Shown piece by piece: positions 34,062 to 43,035 of a stretch of DNA of 64,000 nt. Where the stretch lies: assembly GCA_900099715.1 (NCBI GenBank), contig FMTG01000005.1, positions 1 through 64,000 of the forward strand, written 5' to 3'. The stretch is from Ruminococcaceae bacterium YRB3002. GTDB taxonomy: Bacteria > Bacillota > Clostridia > Saccharofermentanales > Saccharofermentanaceae. Made by a program: the position numbers and the translations under genes. The notes beneath the pieces were generated by a model. That model had not been told where the DNA came from. It saw only the letters and a list, made by a program, of their open reading frames with translations, and made no database searches. Numbering within the stretch: the stretch's first letter is position 1; each line of letters begins with the position of its first letter.

Positions 34062-36914
34062 TTATTTGCCTCCCTTGGCTTTCATCTCAAGCCAGTCGAT
34101 CTGCGTAACGAGAACCTTACGGGGCTTGCTCCCCTCGAAAGGACCGATAATGCCCTTCTTCTCCAGAAGATCGATCAGCCTTGAAGCCCTTGGATAACCT
34201 ACACCAAGTCTCCTCTGGAGTATGGAAGAACTTGCAGACCCGGCTTCGATAACGACTTCAACGGCCTGTTCGAAGAGATCATCTTCGGCATTGCCTCCAC
34301 CGCCGCTGCCGCTGTCACCGCCTCCGTTATCATTGTCAGCACCGACACCGTTATTGACGGACTCGATTATCGATTCATCATACCTTGCACCGTAATTATT
34401 CTTAAGGAAATTCACGATAGTCTCTACTTCCTTATCGGATACAAATGCACCCTGACCTCTGATCGGCTTATTGGCAGTACCGGGATAATAGAGCATATCA
34501 CCCTTACCGAGCAGCTTCTCGGCGCCTACCTGATCAAGTATAGTACGGCTGTCAACACCTGAAGCTACAGAGAAAGCGATCCTGGAAGGCAGATTAGCCT
34601 TGATAACACCTGTAATGACATCAACTGACGGTCTCTGGGTAGCGATTATAAGGTGGATGCCTGCGGCTCTGGCTTTCGCAGCGAGACGGGATATCTGTGT
34701 CTCAACGTCCTTGCCGGCGACAGTCATGAGGTCAGCAAGCTCATCGATTATTATCAGGATCAGAGGAAGCGTCTTCTCTCCGTTATACTTGAGGTATTCA
34801 TTATATCCGTCAAGATTTCTCACATCAGATTCGGAGAACAGACGGTACCTTCTCTCCATCTCAACAACAGCCCACTTAAGAAGGTTGGAAACCTTCTTAG
34901 CCTCAGTAACTACAGGCATTATCAGATGCGGGATGCCATTATAAATGGAAAGCTCGACGACCTTCGGGTCAACCATTATAAGCCTTACATCATCAGGAGA
35001 TGACTTGCAGAGGATGCTGCAGAGGATCGTATTGATACAGACAGATTTACCTGATCCGGTCTGACCTGCGATAAGAAGGTGCGGCATCTTGGCGAGATCG
35101 CAGAAGATAGGCTTTCCGGGGATATCCTTACCCAGAGCAACAGTAAGAGGCGTCGTTCCCTTAAATCCTTTGTCCTCAAGAAGATCTCTCAGGTGTACGG
35201 CCTGAGTCTTATCATTCGGTATCTCTATTCCGATAGCGCTCTTTCCGGGTATAGGTGCCTCGATCCTGACAGAATATGCAGCCATAGCCATCTGGATATC
35301 ATCCTGAAGGGAAAGCACTCTGTTTACCTTAGTACCTGTGGCAAGCGTAAGCTCAAATCTGGTTATTGCAGGACCGTGTGTAATATTGACTACCTGGGAA
35401 TCAATACCGAAGCTCTTAAGAGCCTGTTCCAGCGTTGCAGCCTTCTCCCTGAGTTCCTGGTTGGAATTCGCGGAAGTCATGCTCTTCTCATCTTTTGACA
35501 GGAGATTTGTCGGAGCAGGCTTATATACGGCATACCTCTTGGACACGACTTTACCTGTGGCAGGTGCAGAAGGTATATCTACAGAAGGCGCTGCATTAGC
35601 CTTACCTGTATCAACGATACGTCCTTCTGTATCGCTGAAGCCCTTATTGGGAGAGGGCTTGTTGATCGTGATCTGTGAAGGTGCTGCTGCGGATGCAACT
35701 GTTGCTGAAGGTGCAGGAACAGGGACTGCCGGTGCGGCTGGTGCTTCGGGAGCATATGCCACAGGCTGTTCATCTATCACAGGGCCCAAGGCATCCGTAT
35801 CGACTCTGGGCCGCCTGATCGTAGTTGTTGCACCGGATGTAACCTCGTAAGGCAGCGTATCATCATTCTCAGGAGGTGTTGGCAGTTCCCCTCCGGACAG
35901 ATCAAAGAAATCCTGCTGTCTCTTATCCAGGAAAGAAGGGACCTCCATCTTTCCGTGAGTATGCGGCGGAGGATTCTTAGGAGTCGGTGTATATGTAAAA
36001 TCAGCCTTGTGCTGCTCTGATGGCACGCGATGGGCTTTCTCACCGTAATTAAGAGTATCGGGATGAGGTGTTGTATCTGCACCGAATTCCGCCGCAGATA
36101 CATCGATAAAACCGGACTTGCTGTCGACCGGTATCTTGGTGTTGAACGGATCAGTCTCAATCTCTGTCCTTCCTGTAACATCCACATGTCTTCTCTGTCC
36201 CTGATCATTCACAAAGGGCGACGGACCGCCATAAGTCTGGCGTGTATTTACCCTTGCCTGATGCTCTTCCCTTGCACGGTTAACATTACGGTAAACCGTT
36301 GTTGTACCACGCTTGATAGCCTGTCCTGCCTTCTGCGCAGACTTCTTGAGAGATATATGAAATACCAGAACGACCTGTGCGAGACAGAAGAAGACAACAG
36401 CTATTCCGCCGACAACGGTTCCAAGGACACTGTGGATCGCTACGGCGATACCGCCGCCGATAAGTCCGCCTGCTATCGCATTGCCGGATGCCCCCGTGGA
36501 AGTAATTAGTGAAGAATCCATTCCTGAATTCCAGAGAAGGCTGATTGCCTTTGTTGCCTTTGCCTCACCGTCATCGCCAGCACAGAGCTGTTCGAACAGA
36601 TCAAAATCCATACTTACGAGCGCCATAAAAGAAGAAATGAGCACGATAAGCAGCAAAATAGAGGTGATCCTCACCTTCGTAACCCCTGCTCTCTTCTCCA
36701 GAAAGTAATCAAATGCCATATAAGCAAGTATGACCGGAATCGCATAGGCTGTCGGTCCCAGCGAGCCGAAGCCCACAGACTTTATAAATGATCCCAGAGC
36801 ACCTGTTATATCAGCAGGAAGATAATACATGAGCATCATGGCAACACTCAGGAAGAACAGGAGGATACCTATTGCCTCACGCCTGATGTCAAATGTCTTT
36901 TTGTCAGAACTCAT
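34062..36914 (-). CDS. ftsK: FtsK/SpoIIIE-type DNA translocase
   Basis: The 950-residue protein pumps chromosome ends through the division or sporulation septum. Four or five helices fill residues ~15-200. A Pro/Ala/Ser-rich linker (~210-470) leads to the motor with Walker A AGQTGSGKSVC, Walker B ILIIIDELADLM and ATQRPSVDVITG. A Gly/Asn/Asp linker then joins the C-terminal winged-helix gamma domain (LQRRLGVGYPRASRLID), which reads orienting DNA sites. AAGGAG precedes the ATG, which shares one base with the stop of the Nudix gene. Whether it is FtsK or SpoIIIE cannot be told. Confidence 0.96.
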   Translation of the reverse strand: MSSDKKTFDIRREAIGILLFFLSVAMMLMYYLPADITGALGSFIKSVGFGSLGPTAYAIPVILAYMAFDYFLEKRAGVTKVRITSILLLIVLISSFMALVSMDFDLFEQLCAGDDGEAKATKAISLLWNSGMDSSLITSTGASGNAIAGGLIGGGIAVAIHSVLGTVVGGIAVVFFCLAQVVLVFHISLKKSAQKAGQAIKRGTTTVYRNVNRAREEHQARVNTRQTYGGPSPFVNDQGQRRHVDVTGRTEIETDPFNTKIPVDSKSGFIDVSAAEFGADTTPHPDTLNYGEKAHRVPSEQHKADFTYTPTPKNPPPHTHGKMEVPSFLDKRQQDFFDLSGGELPTPPENDDTLPYEVTSGATTTIRRPRVDTDALGPVIDEQPVAYAPEAPAAPAVPVPAPSATVASAAAPSQITINKPSPNKGFSDTEGRIVDTGKANAAPSVDIPSAPATGKVVSKRYAVYKPAPTNLLSKDEKSMTSANSNQELREKAATLEQALKSFGIDSQVVNITHGPAITRFELTLATGTKVNRVLSLQDDIQMAMAAYSVRIEAPIPGKSAIGIEIPNDKTQAVHLRDLLEDKGFKGTTPLTVALGKDIPGKPIFCDLAKMPHLLIAGQTGSGKSVCINTILCSILCKSSPDDVRLIMVDPKVVELSIYNGIPHLIMPVVTEAKKVSNLLKWAVVEMERRYRLFSESDVRNLDGYNEYLKYNGEKTLPLILIIIDELADLMTVAGKDVETQISRLAAKARAAGIHLIIATQRPSVDVITGVIKANLPSRIAFSVASGVDSRTILDQVGAEKLLGKGDMLYYPGTANKPIRGQGAFVSDKEVETIVNFLKNNYGARYDESIIESVNNGVGADNDNGGGDSGSGGGGNAEDDLFEQAVEVVIEAGSASSSILQRRLGVGYPRASRLIDLLEKKGIIGPFEGSKPRKVLVTQIDWLEMKAKGGK

Positions 36915-37471
36915 CAGAGAAGTCTCCTTGAAGCTTTATATATACTTATGACAGTCTTGCTGTCCTTGATCTCACCCTTATCACACATCTCAACAAGCGT
37001 GGTAAGAGGGATCTTCTGAAGTCCCAGGAACTCATGAACTTCAGGTTCGGCGCCGGCATACTCAAGTCCGGTCGCCATAAACATATGTATACGTTCAGAG
37101 CAGTATGCAGGCGTTGCGACATTAACTCCGAGTGATTCAACTTTATCAGCAACGAATCCAGTCTCTTCCTTAAGCTCCCTTATGGCACACTTTACAGGCT
37201 CCTCACCGGGTTCTATCTTGCCGGCAGGCACCTCGAGCATGATCTCGCCTGCACCGCTTCTGTACTGTCTTACAAGATAACAGTTAAGATCACTGTCAAC
37301 AGGAAGGATACATGCACCGCCTGTATGAATGACGACCTCCCTTATGGATTCGGATCCGTCTGTGAGCTTCACATTCCTTGTAACGCATGTAAACACTTTA
37401 CCCTCGAAGATCATCTCCTCGCTGAGGGTCTGTTCATACATCTCATTATCGCTGCAGTTATTCTTTCCCAT
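36914..37471 (-). CDS. Nudix hydrolase (ADP-ribose pyrophosphatase type)
   Basis: The 185-residue protein has a full Nudix box, GKIEPGEEPVKCAIRELKEETGF, with EVPAG before it as in ADP-ribose pyrophosphatases (NudF). It should split ADP-ribose to AMP and ribose-5-phosphate. The start is not certain: ATG 37471 has a poorly spaced AGGGAG, and MYEQTLSEE ten codons later fits family N-termini. It begins 6 bases inside the shadow of the rnhA end and is coupled to ftsK. Confidence 0.88.
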   Translation of the reverse strand: MGKNNCSDNEMYEQTLSEEMIFEGKVFTCVTRNVKLTDGSESIREVVIHTGGACILPVDSDLNCYLVRQYRSGAGEIMLEVPAGKIEPGEEPVKCAIRELKEETGFVADKVESLGVNVATPAYCSERIHMFMATGLEYAGAEPEVHEFLGLQKIPLTTLVEMCDKGEIKDSKTVISIYKASRRLL

Positions 37472-37476
37472 CCTGA

Positions 37477-37929
37477 TTATTTGAACTCCCTGGAACATTT
37501 TACAGCAAGCTCGTCGCATCTGTTGTTGAACTCATTGTCAGCATGTCCCTTAACCTTGATAAAGTTAACCTTATGGATCTTGCAGAGCCTGATAAGTTCT
37601 TTCCAAAGGTCTACGTTGGCAACTTCTGCTTTCGCGCTGTTGCGCCAGCCGTTGCGTTCCCATTTTCCGATCCAGTTCTGCAGGAATGCATTGACGACAT
37701 ATGCGCTGTCGGAATACAGATCCACATCACAAGGTCTGTTCAGCGCCTTGAGGCCATTGATGACGGCCAGCAGTTCCATCCTGTTATTGGTTGTGGACGC
37801 TTCTCCGCCGCACAGTTCCTTGGACACACCGCCTGCCATGAGGATCGCAGCCCAGCCGCCGGGACCGGGGTTGCCGGAACACGCTCCATCAGTATAGATC
37901 GTAACCTTTGTTAACTTAGTATCAGCCAT
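37477..37929 (-). CDS. rnhA: Ribonuclease HI
   Basis: A 150-residue RNase HI that removes RNA from RNA-DNA hybrids. The DEDD catalytic residues are visible as IYTDGACSGNPG (Asp), NNRMELLA (Glu), LYSDSAYV (Asp) and NNRCDELA (Asp), with KVKGHAD holding the His loop. Normal length, no N-terminal hybrid-binding domain. The ATG overlaps the proC stop by 8 bases. Confidence 0.97.
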   Translation of the reverse strand: MADTKLTKVTIYTDGACSGNPGPGGWAAILMAGGVSKELCGGEASTTNNRMELLAVINGLKALNRPCDVDLYSDSAYVVNAFLQNWIGKWERNGWRNSAKAEVANVDLWKELIRLCKIHKVNFIKVKGHADNEFNNRCDELAVKCSREFK

Positions 37930-38719
37930 TCTTCATCTTCTGCGTCTTGATGTATGCCGCATCTACAGCCTTGATAACGCTGTTTCTGAGTCCGGATTCC
38001 TCAAGAGCCTTAACGCCTTCAATAGTCGTTCCTCCGGGAGAACATACCATGTCCTTCAGGACCGCAGGATGAGTGCCTGTCTCCAGGCAGAGCTTACCGG
38101 AACCCATTACCGTGGCGGCTGCGATCTTCAGAGCATCGTCCCGCTTGATTCCGAGGCCCACAGCCGCATCAGCCATTGCCTCGATAAAGAGCATCACATA
38201 AGCCGGACCGGTCCCCGATACACATCCGATATTGTCTAGAGTCTCCTCGTTGCATACGATAACCTCTCCGCACGTCGCGAAAAGCTTCCTCACCACAACA
38301 ACCTGCTCGCTGCTGAGATTTACGGGGCAAACAGCAGACAACCCTGCGCCAACCTGTGCCGGAGTATTGGGCATGATCCTTACAAACGGTCTGTTCTCGC
38401 CAAGTATACCCCTGATCCTGCTGCATGTTACGGCCGCCGCGATGGACAGAACGACTGCATTCCGGGGGAATACTTCGCAGACTGACCTGAGTGCATCGTC
38501 AAATACGTTAGGCTTCACAGCCATGAGTATATAGTCTGCACTCTTAACACAGTCTGCCACAGTGAAAGTATACTCACCGCCAATCTCTTCAGCGGCCTCC
38601 TTGCAGACTTCCTTATTGATGTCATACATCCTGATGGTAACGGGCTCATCCAGTCCCTTAACAAAACCCCTTGCCAAGGCGCGTCCCATATTGCCTGTTC
38701 CGATTACTGAAATGATCAT
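37922..38719 (-). CDS. proC: Pyrroline-5-carboxylate reductase
   Basis: ProC makes proline from pyrroline-5-carboxylate with NAD(P)H. The 265-residue product has the Rossmann start IGTGNMGRALARG, AVKPNVF, FVRIMPNTPAQVGAG and the signature SGTGPAYVMLFIEAMADAAVGLG. AGGAG lies 6 bases before the ATG, and a TATAAT is visible about 40 bases upstream. It heads the run ending in murJ. Confidence 0.96.
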   Translation of the reverse strand: MIISVIGTGNMGRALARGFVKGLDEPVTIRMYDINKEVCKEAAEEIGGEYTFTVADCVKSADYILMAVKPNVFDDALRSVCEVFPRNAVVLSIAAAVTCSRIRGILGENRPFVRIMPNTPAQVGAGLSAVCPVNLSSEQVVVVRKLFATCGEVIVCNEETLDNIGCVSGTGPAYVMLFIEAMADAAVGLGIKRDDALKIAAATVMGSGKLCLETGTHPAVLKDMVCSPGGTTIEGVKALEESGLRNSVIKAVDAAYIKTQKMKNG

Positions 38720-38832
38720 ATAACGTCTCCTGTCGAATTTGATACGTTATATTATAATATATAAGTGCGAAAATACAGTAACAATTACTTGACATCTCAT
38801 GAAGTCTCAATTAAACTACACAATGTTGATTT

Positions 38833-38907
38833 AGGGGAGTGGCTCAATGGTAGAGCAGTGGTCTCCAAAACCACCGGTTGCGAGTTCGAATCTTGTCTCC
38901 CCTGCCA
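38833..38907 (+). tRNA. tRNA-Trp (CCA anticodon)
   Basis: Acceptor stem AGGGGAG/CTCCCCT, D-arm GGCTCAATGGTAGAGC, anticodon stem GTGGT/ACCAC with loop CTCCAAA (anticodon CCA), T-loop AGTTCGAATCT. Discriminator G and encoded CCA at 38905-38907. Confidence 0.97.
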
Positions 38908-38913
38908 ACGTTC

Positions 38914-38982
38914 AGAGAGGAGTCATTCATGCTCAAACAGGCAAGTCCTTCGGACTTAACTGCGCGTGAATGACTCCTCTCT
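38914..38982 (+). repeat. Perfect 16-bp inverted repeat with nested hairpin downstream of tRNA-Trp
   Basis: AGAGAGGAGTCATTCA (38914-38929) is exactly complementary to 38967-38982. Inside the loop AAGTCC-TTC-GGACTT makes a second stem. The sequence after it (TCACTACCGG) has no T-run, so it is not a classical terminator. It could be a structured RNA, a tRNA 3'-trailer signal or a REP-like element. Confidence 0.7.
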
Positions 38983-39046
38983 TCACTACCGGGGGCGGAA
39001 CTTGCAGAACAAGGTGGTTTTTTCGTTTCTGGAGTCTGCGTGGATA

Positions 39047-40201
39047 TCAGTTAACAGGGGTGTAATCCCACTCGATCCACACCTCGCCGTTAAAGCTGTG
39101 GGAATAGATCGAGAACCTGTTCAGAGAATCGTTGTCAGGCTCGTCATACCTGGATGTATCCTTCTTGAGATACTCCATGTAATCCTTGAGTCTCTCTGTC
39201 TCAGGGTAGCTCAGCAGCACATATATGATCCTGTTGTTTGTTTCATCAACAAGTGCGTACTCATACACATAATCGTAACCGTCACTGGCCACATATGCCG
39301 GATAGTTGTATGACTCCGTGTCATATGACACCTCATTTACAATGGAATTGCCGTTACTGTCAGTGATCCTGCACTTAACAGAGGCCAGACGATCCAGTTC
39401 GGAAGCGAATCCGGCATCGTCATAATCCGCCGTAAGGATAAAATAGCCGTCAGTATCAAACAGGCCCTCCTTAGTGGATGACTCGAACTCAGCATGTCTG
39501 GCCTTCCCGGTATCATCCGGGAACAGGAACAGACCGGAATCAAGATCTTCCCCGAACTTGCTGACGATCTCGTCCTTATTGTACGAATCGACCCCGCTGA
39601 CTGTATTATACGGCTGACTATATGTGATAATGCCAAACCCCACGGTGAATGCCATCTGCAGCGCAAACTTGACTGCAAACGCAAGTATCACTGCTGTAAC
39701 AACGATTACGGCAGTATAAAGGCCCTTATGCTTCTTCAGCCGTGCCAGTACTCCATTGGAATACAGGACAACAGCCGCCATGACTACAAGCGCAAGACAG
39801 GAAAAAACAATGGACAATAACGGGTTAAAACCTGACCTGTATGTCAGATACTGGAATCCTATGGATAAAGCGATCAGCACCATTCCTATGATACCTACGA
39901 TCATTACAGGACTGAATTGCTTTTTACGCTCACTCCCCGCATAATCCGCCATCTTGGTGGCCACTTCTTTTACTTCTTCGTTCATCTCGTGTCTCCTCTC
40001 ACCGTCTATGATCTCTCTGACATCAACATCATAGAAATCGGCGATCTCGACGAGCAGGGATATATCAGGGAGATTTGAACCTGTCTCCCACCTTGATACT
40101 GTCCTGTTGCTAACGCGAAAATGCTCCGCCAGCTGCTCCTGCGTCAGACCTTTCTCATTTCTGAGCGTCTTGAGAAATGATCCTGTCTTCCTGAGATCCA
40201 A
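39047..40201 (-). CDS. Membrane-bound XRE-family regulator
   Basis: The 384-residue protein has an N-terminal helix-turn-helix (residues ~6-60: LTQEQLAEHFRVSNRTVSRWE), a linker, three membrane helices (~95-115, 123-145, 158-185) and an extracytoplasmic Asp/Tyr-rich domain of ~200 residues. This suggests direct signal-to-DNA sensing across the membrane. I chose TTG 40201: it is preceded by GGAGGAGG about 11 bases upstream and yields M-DLRKTGSFLK, matching the M-D-x-x-K-T-G start of this family. The target may be its own divergent region or the neighbouring acetyltransferase and CPBP genes. Confidence 0.8.
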   Translation of the reverse strand: MDLRKTGSFLKTLRNEKGLTQEQLAEHFRVSNRTVSRWETGSNLPDISLLVEIADFYDVDVREIIDGERRHEMNEEVKEVATKMADYAGSERKKQFSPVMIVGIIGMVLIALSIGFQYLTYRSGFNPLLSIVFSCLALVVMAAVVLYSNGVLARLKKHKGLYTAVIVVTAVILAFAVKFALQMAFTVGFGIITYSQPYNTVSGVDSYNKDEIVSKFGEDLDSGLFLFPDDTGKARHAEFESSTKEGLFDTDGYFILTADYDDAGFASELDRLASVKCRITDSNGNSIVNEVSYDTESYNYPAYVASDGYDYVYEYALVDETNNRIIYVLLSYPETERLKDYMEYLKKDTSRYDEPDNDSLNRFSIYSHSFNGEVWIEWDYTPVN

Positions 40202-40348
40202 CTTGCGCCGTTCCTCCTCCGTTGATGTACCGTCAGCATAGACGATGGTCCTGTCAGATACCACGACACAAAACGGGAATCGCAGCAAAAACAGGGCCGG
40301 ACACGGGATGTCCTGTCGTTAATTATACCTTTTCGGGCAGGTTTATGA

Positions 40349-40354
40349 TAGAAT
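40349..40354 (+). promoter_or_regulatory. -10 box directly before the acetyltransferase start; possible leaderless transcript
   Basis: TAGAAT (overlapping TATGAT at 40344-40349) ends 6 bases before ATG 40361, with no Shine-Dalgarno between. Transcription should begin at or near the A of the ATG. Confidence 0.45.
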
Positions 40355-40360
40355 CATGCC

Positions 40361-40957
40361 ATGACTGAGAACGAGAAAATGCTGGCCGGAATGATCTATG
40401 ATCCCAATGACGATGAGCTCATCGCCAAGCGCCGGCTGGCTCACAGACTGTCCGCAGAATACAACACGCTGACTGAAGACGATGAGCGCAGAGGCGAGAT
40501 CCTCAGAACGCTCATGCCGGACAGTGATAAGAATATCTACCTTCAGGGTCCGATTCAGTTCGATTATGGCTGCAATACTGTTATGGGCGAGAATACTTAC
40601 GCCAATTTCAATCTTGTTGTGCTCGATGTCTGCCCCGTTACGATCGGTAAAAACGTCTATATGGGACCTAATGTGTCCATTCTTACCGCCTTGCATCCCA
40701 TGAGGTGGCAGGAACGCCTGCCGTATCAGCGGGATGACGGTGTCTGGACCGACTATGAATATGGCAAGCCTATCGTTATCGGTGATAACTGCTGGTTTGG
40801 CGGCAATGTAACCGTATGCGGCGGCGTCACTATCGGAGAAGGCTCTGTTATCGGTGCCGGCAGTGTCGTGGTCAAAGATATACCCGCCGGTGTATTAGCG
40901 GCGGGCAATCCCTGCAGAGTCATAAGACCGATTACCGATCAGGATTCTATTGTCTGA
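40361..40957 (+). CDS. Maltose/galactoside O-acetyltransferase-like hexapeptide-repeat protein
   Basis: A 198-residue left-handed beta-helix acetyltransferase of the Maa/LacA group. The N-terminal helical Mac domain begins MTENEKMLAGMIYDPNDDEL, followed by hexapeptide repeats (IGKNVYMGPNVSI, IGDNCWFGGNVTVCGGVTIGEGSVIGAGSVV) with the catalytic His in TALHPM and the C-terminal AGNPCRVIR. It acetylates sugars with acetyl-CoA. It stands alone; its last 19 bases overlap the convergent CPBP gene. Confidence 0.93.
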   Translation: MTENEKMLAGMIYDPNDDELIAKRRLAHRLSAEYNTLTEDDERRGEILRTLMPDSDKNIYLQGPIQFDYGCNTVMGENTYANFNLVVLDVCPVTIGKNVYMGPNVSILTALHPMRWQERLPYQRDDGVWTDYEYGKPIVIGDNCWFGGNVTVCGGVTIGEGSVIGAGSVVVKDIPAGVLAAGNPCRVIRPITDQDSIV

Positions 40958-42018
40958 ACCTCTGTTCCCTTTTCCTTACTGCGAGAACTGTATACCGGCA
41001 TGAAGATAAACAATGCCAGCACTATGCTCGACACAAGAGATATCGGCACGTCGATCCAGTTATAGGACTGTCCCTGAAGAGCATCAGCAGTTCCGCCCGC
41101 CAGAAGAGCTGCCAGCTGATTATTAATAAAGTGCATTATTACAGGAACCCAGATATTCTGTGTCTTCATATAAGCATATCCGAAGAAGATGCCCACGGTT
41201 ACGCAGGTTATAAGCTGTCCTACGAACACGATCGGTCCGTCAGTCTTTGTATAGAACATGAAATCAGCCCCTATGTGCCAGACACCCCAGACTAGACCAA
41301 GCAAAAGGACTCCGAGGCGCTTTCCGAACTTATTCTGCATGATCGGCTGAAGATAGTATCTCCAGCCGTATTCTTCACCGAAGAATGCGATAAATACCAG
41401 AAAATAGTTAAAAGGAAGAGCAGCAACATTTATCCAGATTGCAATATTCGACACCACACCGGTGAGTTGTTCAAGCGCATCGTGGTTTCCGTAATACGCA
41501 TCAGTCAGAGTCACGTTCAGGAATTCCCTACCCAGGAACAGCGCAACAAATACTGCTACCAGAATAATGCTCATTTTGATATTACGGCGGGCCAGACCTG
41601 CATTCTCTCTGATCTGTCTGCCGCAAGTCCAGAAAAGGATGTACATTATAACGCTACCGATGATGAGCGAATACTGGGAAACCATCGACCACACATCCAT
41701 GGTCGTCTTGGTGCCCATCATGTCATACTCGATCGGATCCAGCTTTATAACCAGTGACAGAAGGCTCAGCAGTACCATAACGGCTGCGATAATCAGGAAA
41801 GTGATATAACCTCCCATCGGAAGTCTCTCGCCTTCCCTCCTGACCAGTATCTTGCCGAGGATAACGCCTGCCGCAGGATACATCATCTGAGCATTCACAA
41901 AAACCGTCAGATCCTGCCCGTTCTTAAGACCTATGATCATCAGCAGATACATCAGCGCAGTCAGACCATACGCCACAGCGAGAAAGATCCACAATCTCTT
42001 CTTGTCAACACTGTCCAT
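40939..42018 (-). CDS. CPBP-family intramembrane metalloprotease
   Basis: A 359-residue protein with about nine helices. The CPBP/Abi (Rce1-like) motifs are FFGEEYGWRYYL (Glu-Glu-x-x-x-Arg), GVWHIGADF and VIMHFINN (His-x-x-x-Asn), which form the intramembrane metal site. Bacterial members take part in self-immunity to bacteriocins or in prenyl-protein-like cleavage; no bacteriocin gene is seen nearby. A GGGGAAG site precedes the ATG. It overlaps the acetyltransferase end by 19 bases. Confidence 0.88.
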   Translation of the reverse strand: MDSVDKKRLWIFLAVAYGLTALMYLLMIIGLKNGQDLTVFVNAQMMYPAAGVILGKILVRREGERLPMGGYITFLIIAAVMVLLSLLSLVIKLDPIEYDMMGTKTTMDVWSMVSQYSLIIGSVIMYILFWTCGRQIRENAGLARRNIKMSIILVAVFVALFLGREFLNVTLTDAYYGNHDALEQLTGVVSNIAIWINVAALPFNYFLVFIAFFGEEYGWRYYLQPIMQNKFGKRLGVLLLGLVWGVWHIGADFMFYTKTDGPIVFVGQLITCVTVGIFFGYAYMKTQNIWVPVIMHFINNQLAALLAGGTADALQGQSYNWIDVPISLVSSIVLALFIFMPVYSSRSKEKGTEVQTIES

Positions 42019-42048
42019 TATTAGACTTCCCCGCTATTATTCCAATAC

Positions 42049-42915
42049 TTAAGGATTAAGACATCTTCCCGTCTCATCAAACTTATATACCTTGCCCTTA
42101 TAAGTTACGGATGTGTCACAGGCAATGACTCCTGTATCAGGATAGGCATAATACCACGTCTCACTGTTATGTGTCTTGTGGAACCAGCCGGTCCTGAGAT
42201 CTGCATTAAACTCATCGAAATAAAACGGCTTCATTGTTCCGCTATACATGATCTTGCATGTACCAATGGCAGCAATACCATCCGAGGCGAACCAGTACCA
42301 CTTCTTATTGATCTTCTTCCAGCCTTTATTTGCCATAACACCGTTAGCATCATAATAAGACCAGAAAGTATAGTAACCCGGGGCATCCTCAACTTTGACC
42401 CACTTATTTGTCACCATCTTTCCGTCAGAGCCAACGTAGTAAAGGTTGTCCACCTGACGGTCACGAGCCATGACACCATAGTAGAGATTCTCTTCCGGAA
42501 GCTCATTGTCGAACCAGTACCAGTCCTTGCTGATCCTCTTCCATCCAATAACGGTAGCACCGTCAGCTCCCAGATACATCCAGTTCTTGGAATCAGTCTC
42601 GCTCCACACGATCCACTTATTCTTCTCCATGGCACCATCCGAATTGAAATGATACCCGACACGCTGACCCTTGCTGTTATCTTCCCACAGCCACTGATCC
42701 GCAAGCATAAGATTATCTTCCGGATCAAAGTAATACCAGGTCTTGCCGATCTTATTCCATCCGGAGGCCTTATGACCGTTGGCATCCCAATATACCCATC
42801 CGTCATCAACCCTCTGCCAGAGATTGTAGAAGGGATCTGCCATAGCAGTAAAAGGAACCATCGATACGACCATAACCACCAGCAGCAGAGCTGAGATTAT
42901 CTTTCTTTTGACCAT
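42049..42915 (-). CDS. Secreted choline-binding-type repeat protein
   Basis: A 288-residue secreted protein made almost only of cell-wall-binding repeats. The signal peptide ends near AMA (residue ~26). About nine repeats follow, each with aromatic cores such as GWNKIGKTWYYFD, GWKRISKDWYWFD and GWKKINKKWYWFAS. It has no catalytic module, so it may coat the wall, act as an adhesin, or dock other proteins. It differs from the repeat protein at 1-2900 in having longer, less regular repeats. A GGAGG site precedes the ATG. It lies 30 bases downstream of... the CPBP gene start side is upstream of neither; the gene is transcribed toward the CPBP gene with a 30-base gap. Confidence 0.85.
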   Translation of the reverse strand: MVKRKIISALLLVVMVVSMVPFTAMADPFYNLWQRVDDGWVYWDANGHKASGWNKIGKTWYYFDPEDNLMLADQWLWEDNSKGQRVGYHFNSDGAMEKNKWIVWSETDSKNWMYLGADGATVIGWKRISKDWYWFDNELPEENLYYGVMARDRQVDNLYYVGSDGKMVTNKWVKVEDAPGYYTFWSYYDANGVMANKGWKKINKKWYWFASDGIAAIGTCKIMYSGTMKPFYFDEFNADLRTGWFHKTHNSETWYYAYPDTGVIACDTSVTYKGKVYKFDETGRCLNP

Positions 42916-42978
42916 AATCCACCTCCTGTACTATTGATATAAGTTGATTTTAACATATTTCAGATTACGTCAATCGCG

Positions 42979-43008
42979 AAAAAATAGGGCCGCCCCTAAG
43001 GACGGCCT
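42979..43008 (-). terminator. Terminator of the first cell-wall-anchored paralogue
   Basis: On the minus strand GGCCGTCC-TTA-GGGGCGGCC forms a stem followed by CTATTTTTT. The same hairpin occurs after the second paralogue. Confidence 0.85.
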
Positions 43009-43035
43009 TACATAGTTCAAAAGCTACGGGAAGAC

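Noticed and set aside
35338-35850. A 170-codon plus-strand frame with Ala/Gly/Thr-rich sequence
   Set aside because: It is the mirror of the Pro/Ala linker of ftsK and has no ribosome site.
38929-38973. A 14-codon frame in the loop of the hairpin after tRNA-Trp
   Set aside because: It is bounded by the inverted repeat and the upstream AGAGAGGAG is part of the stem. It is more simply explained as structure than as a peptide gene.
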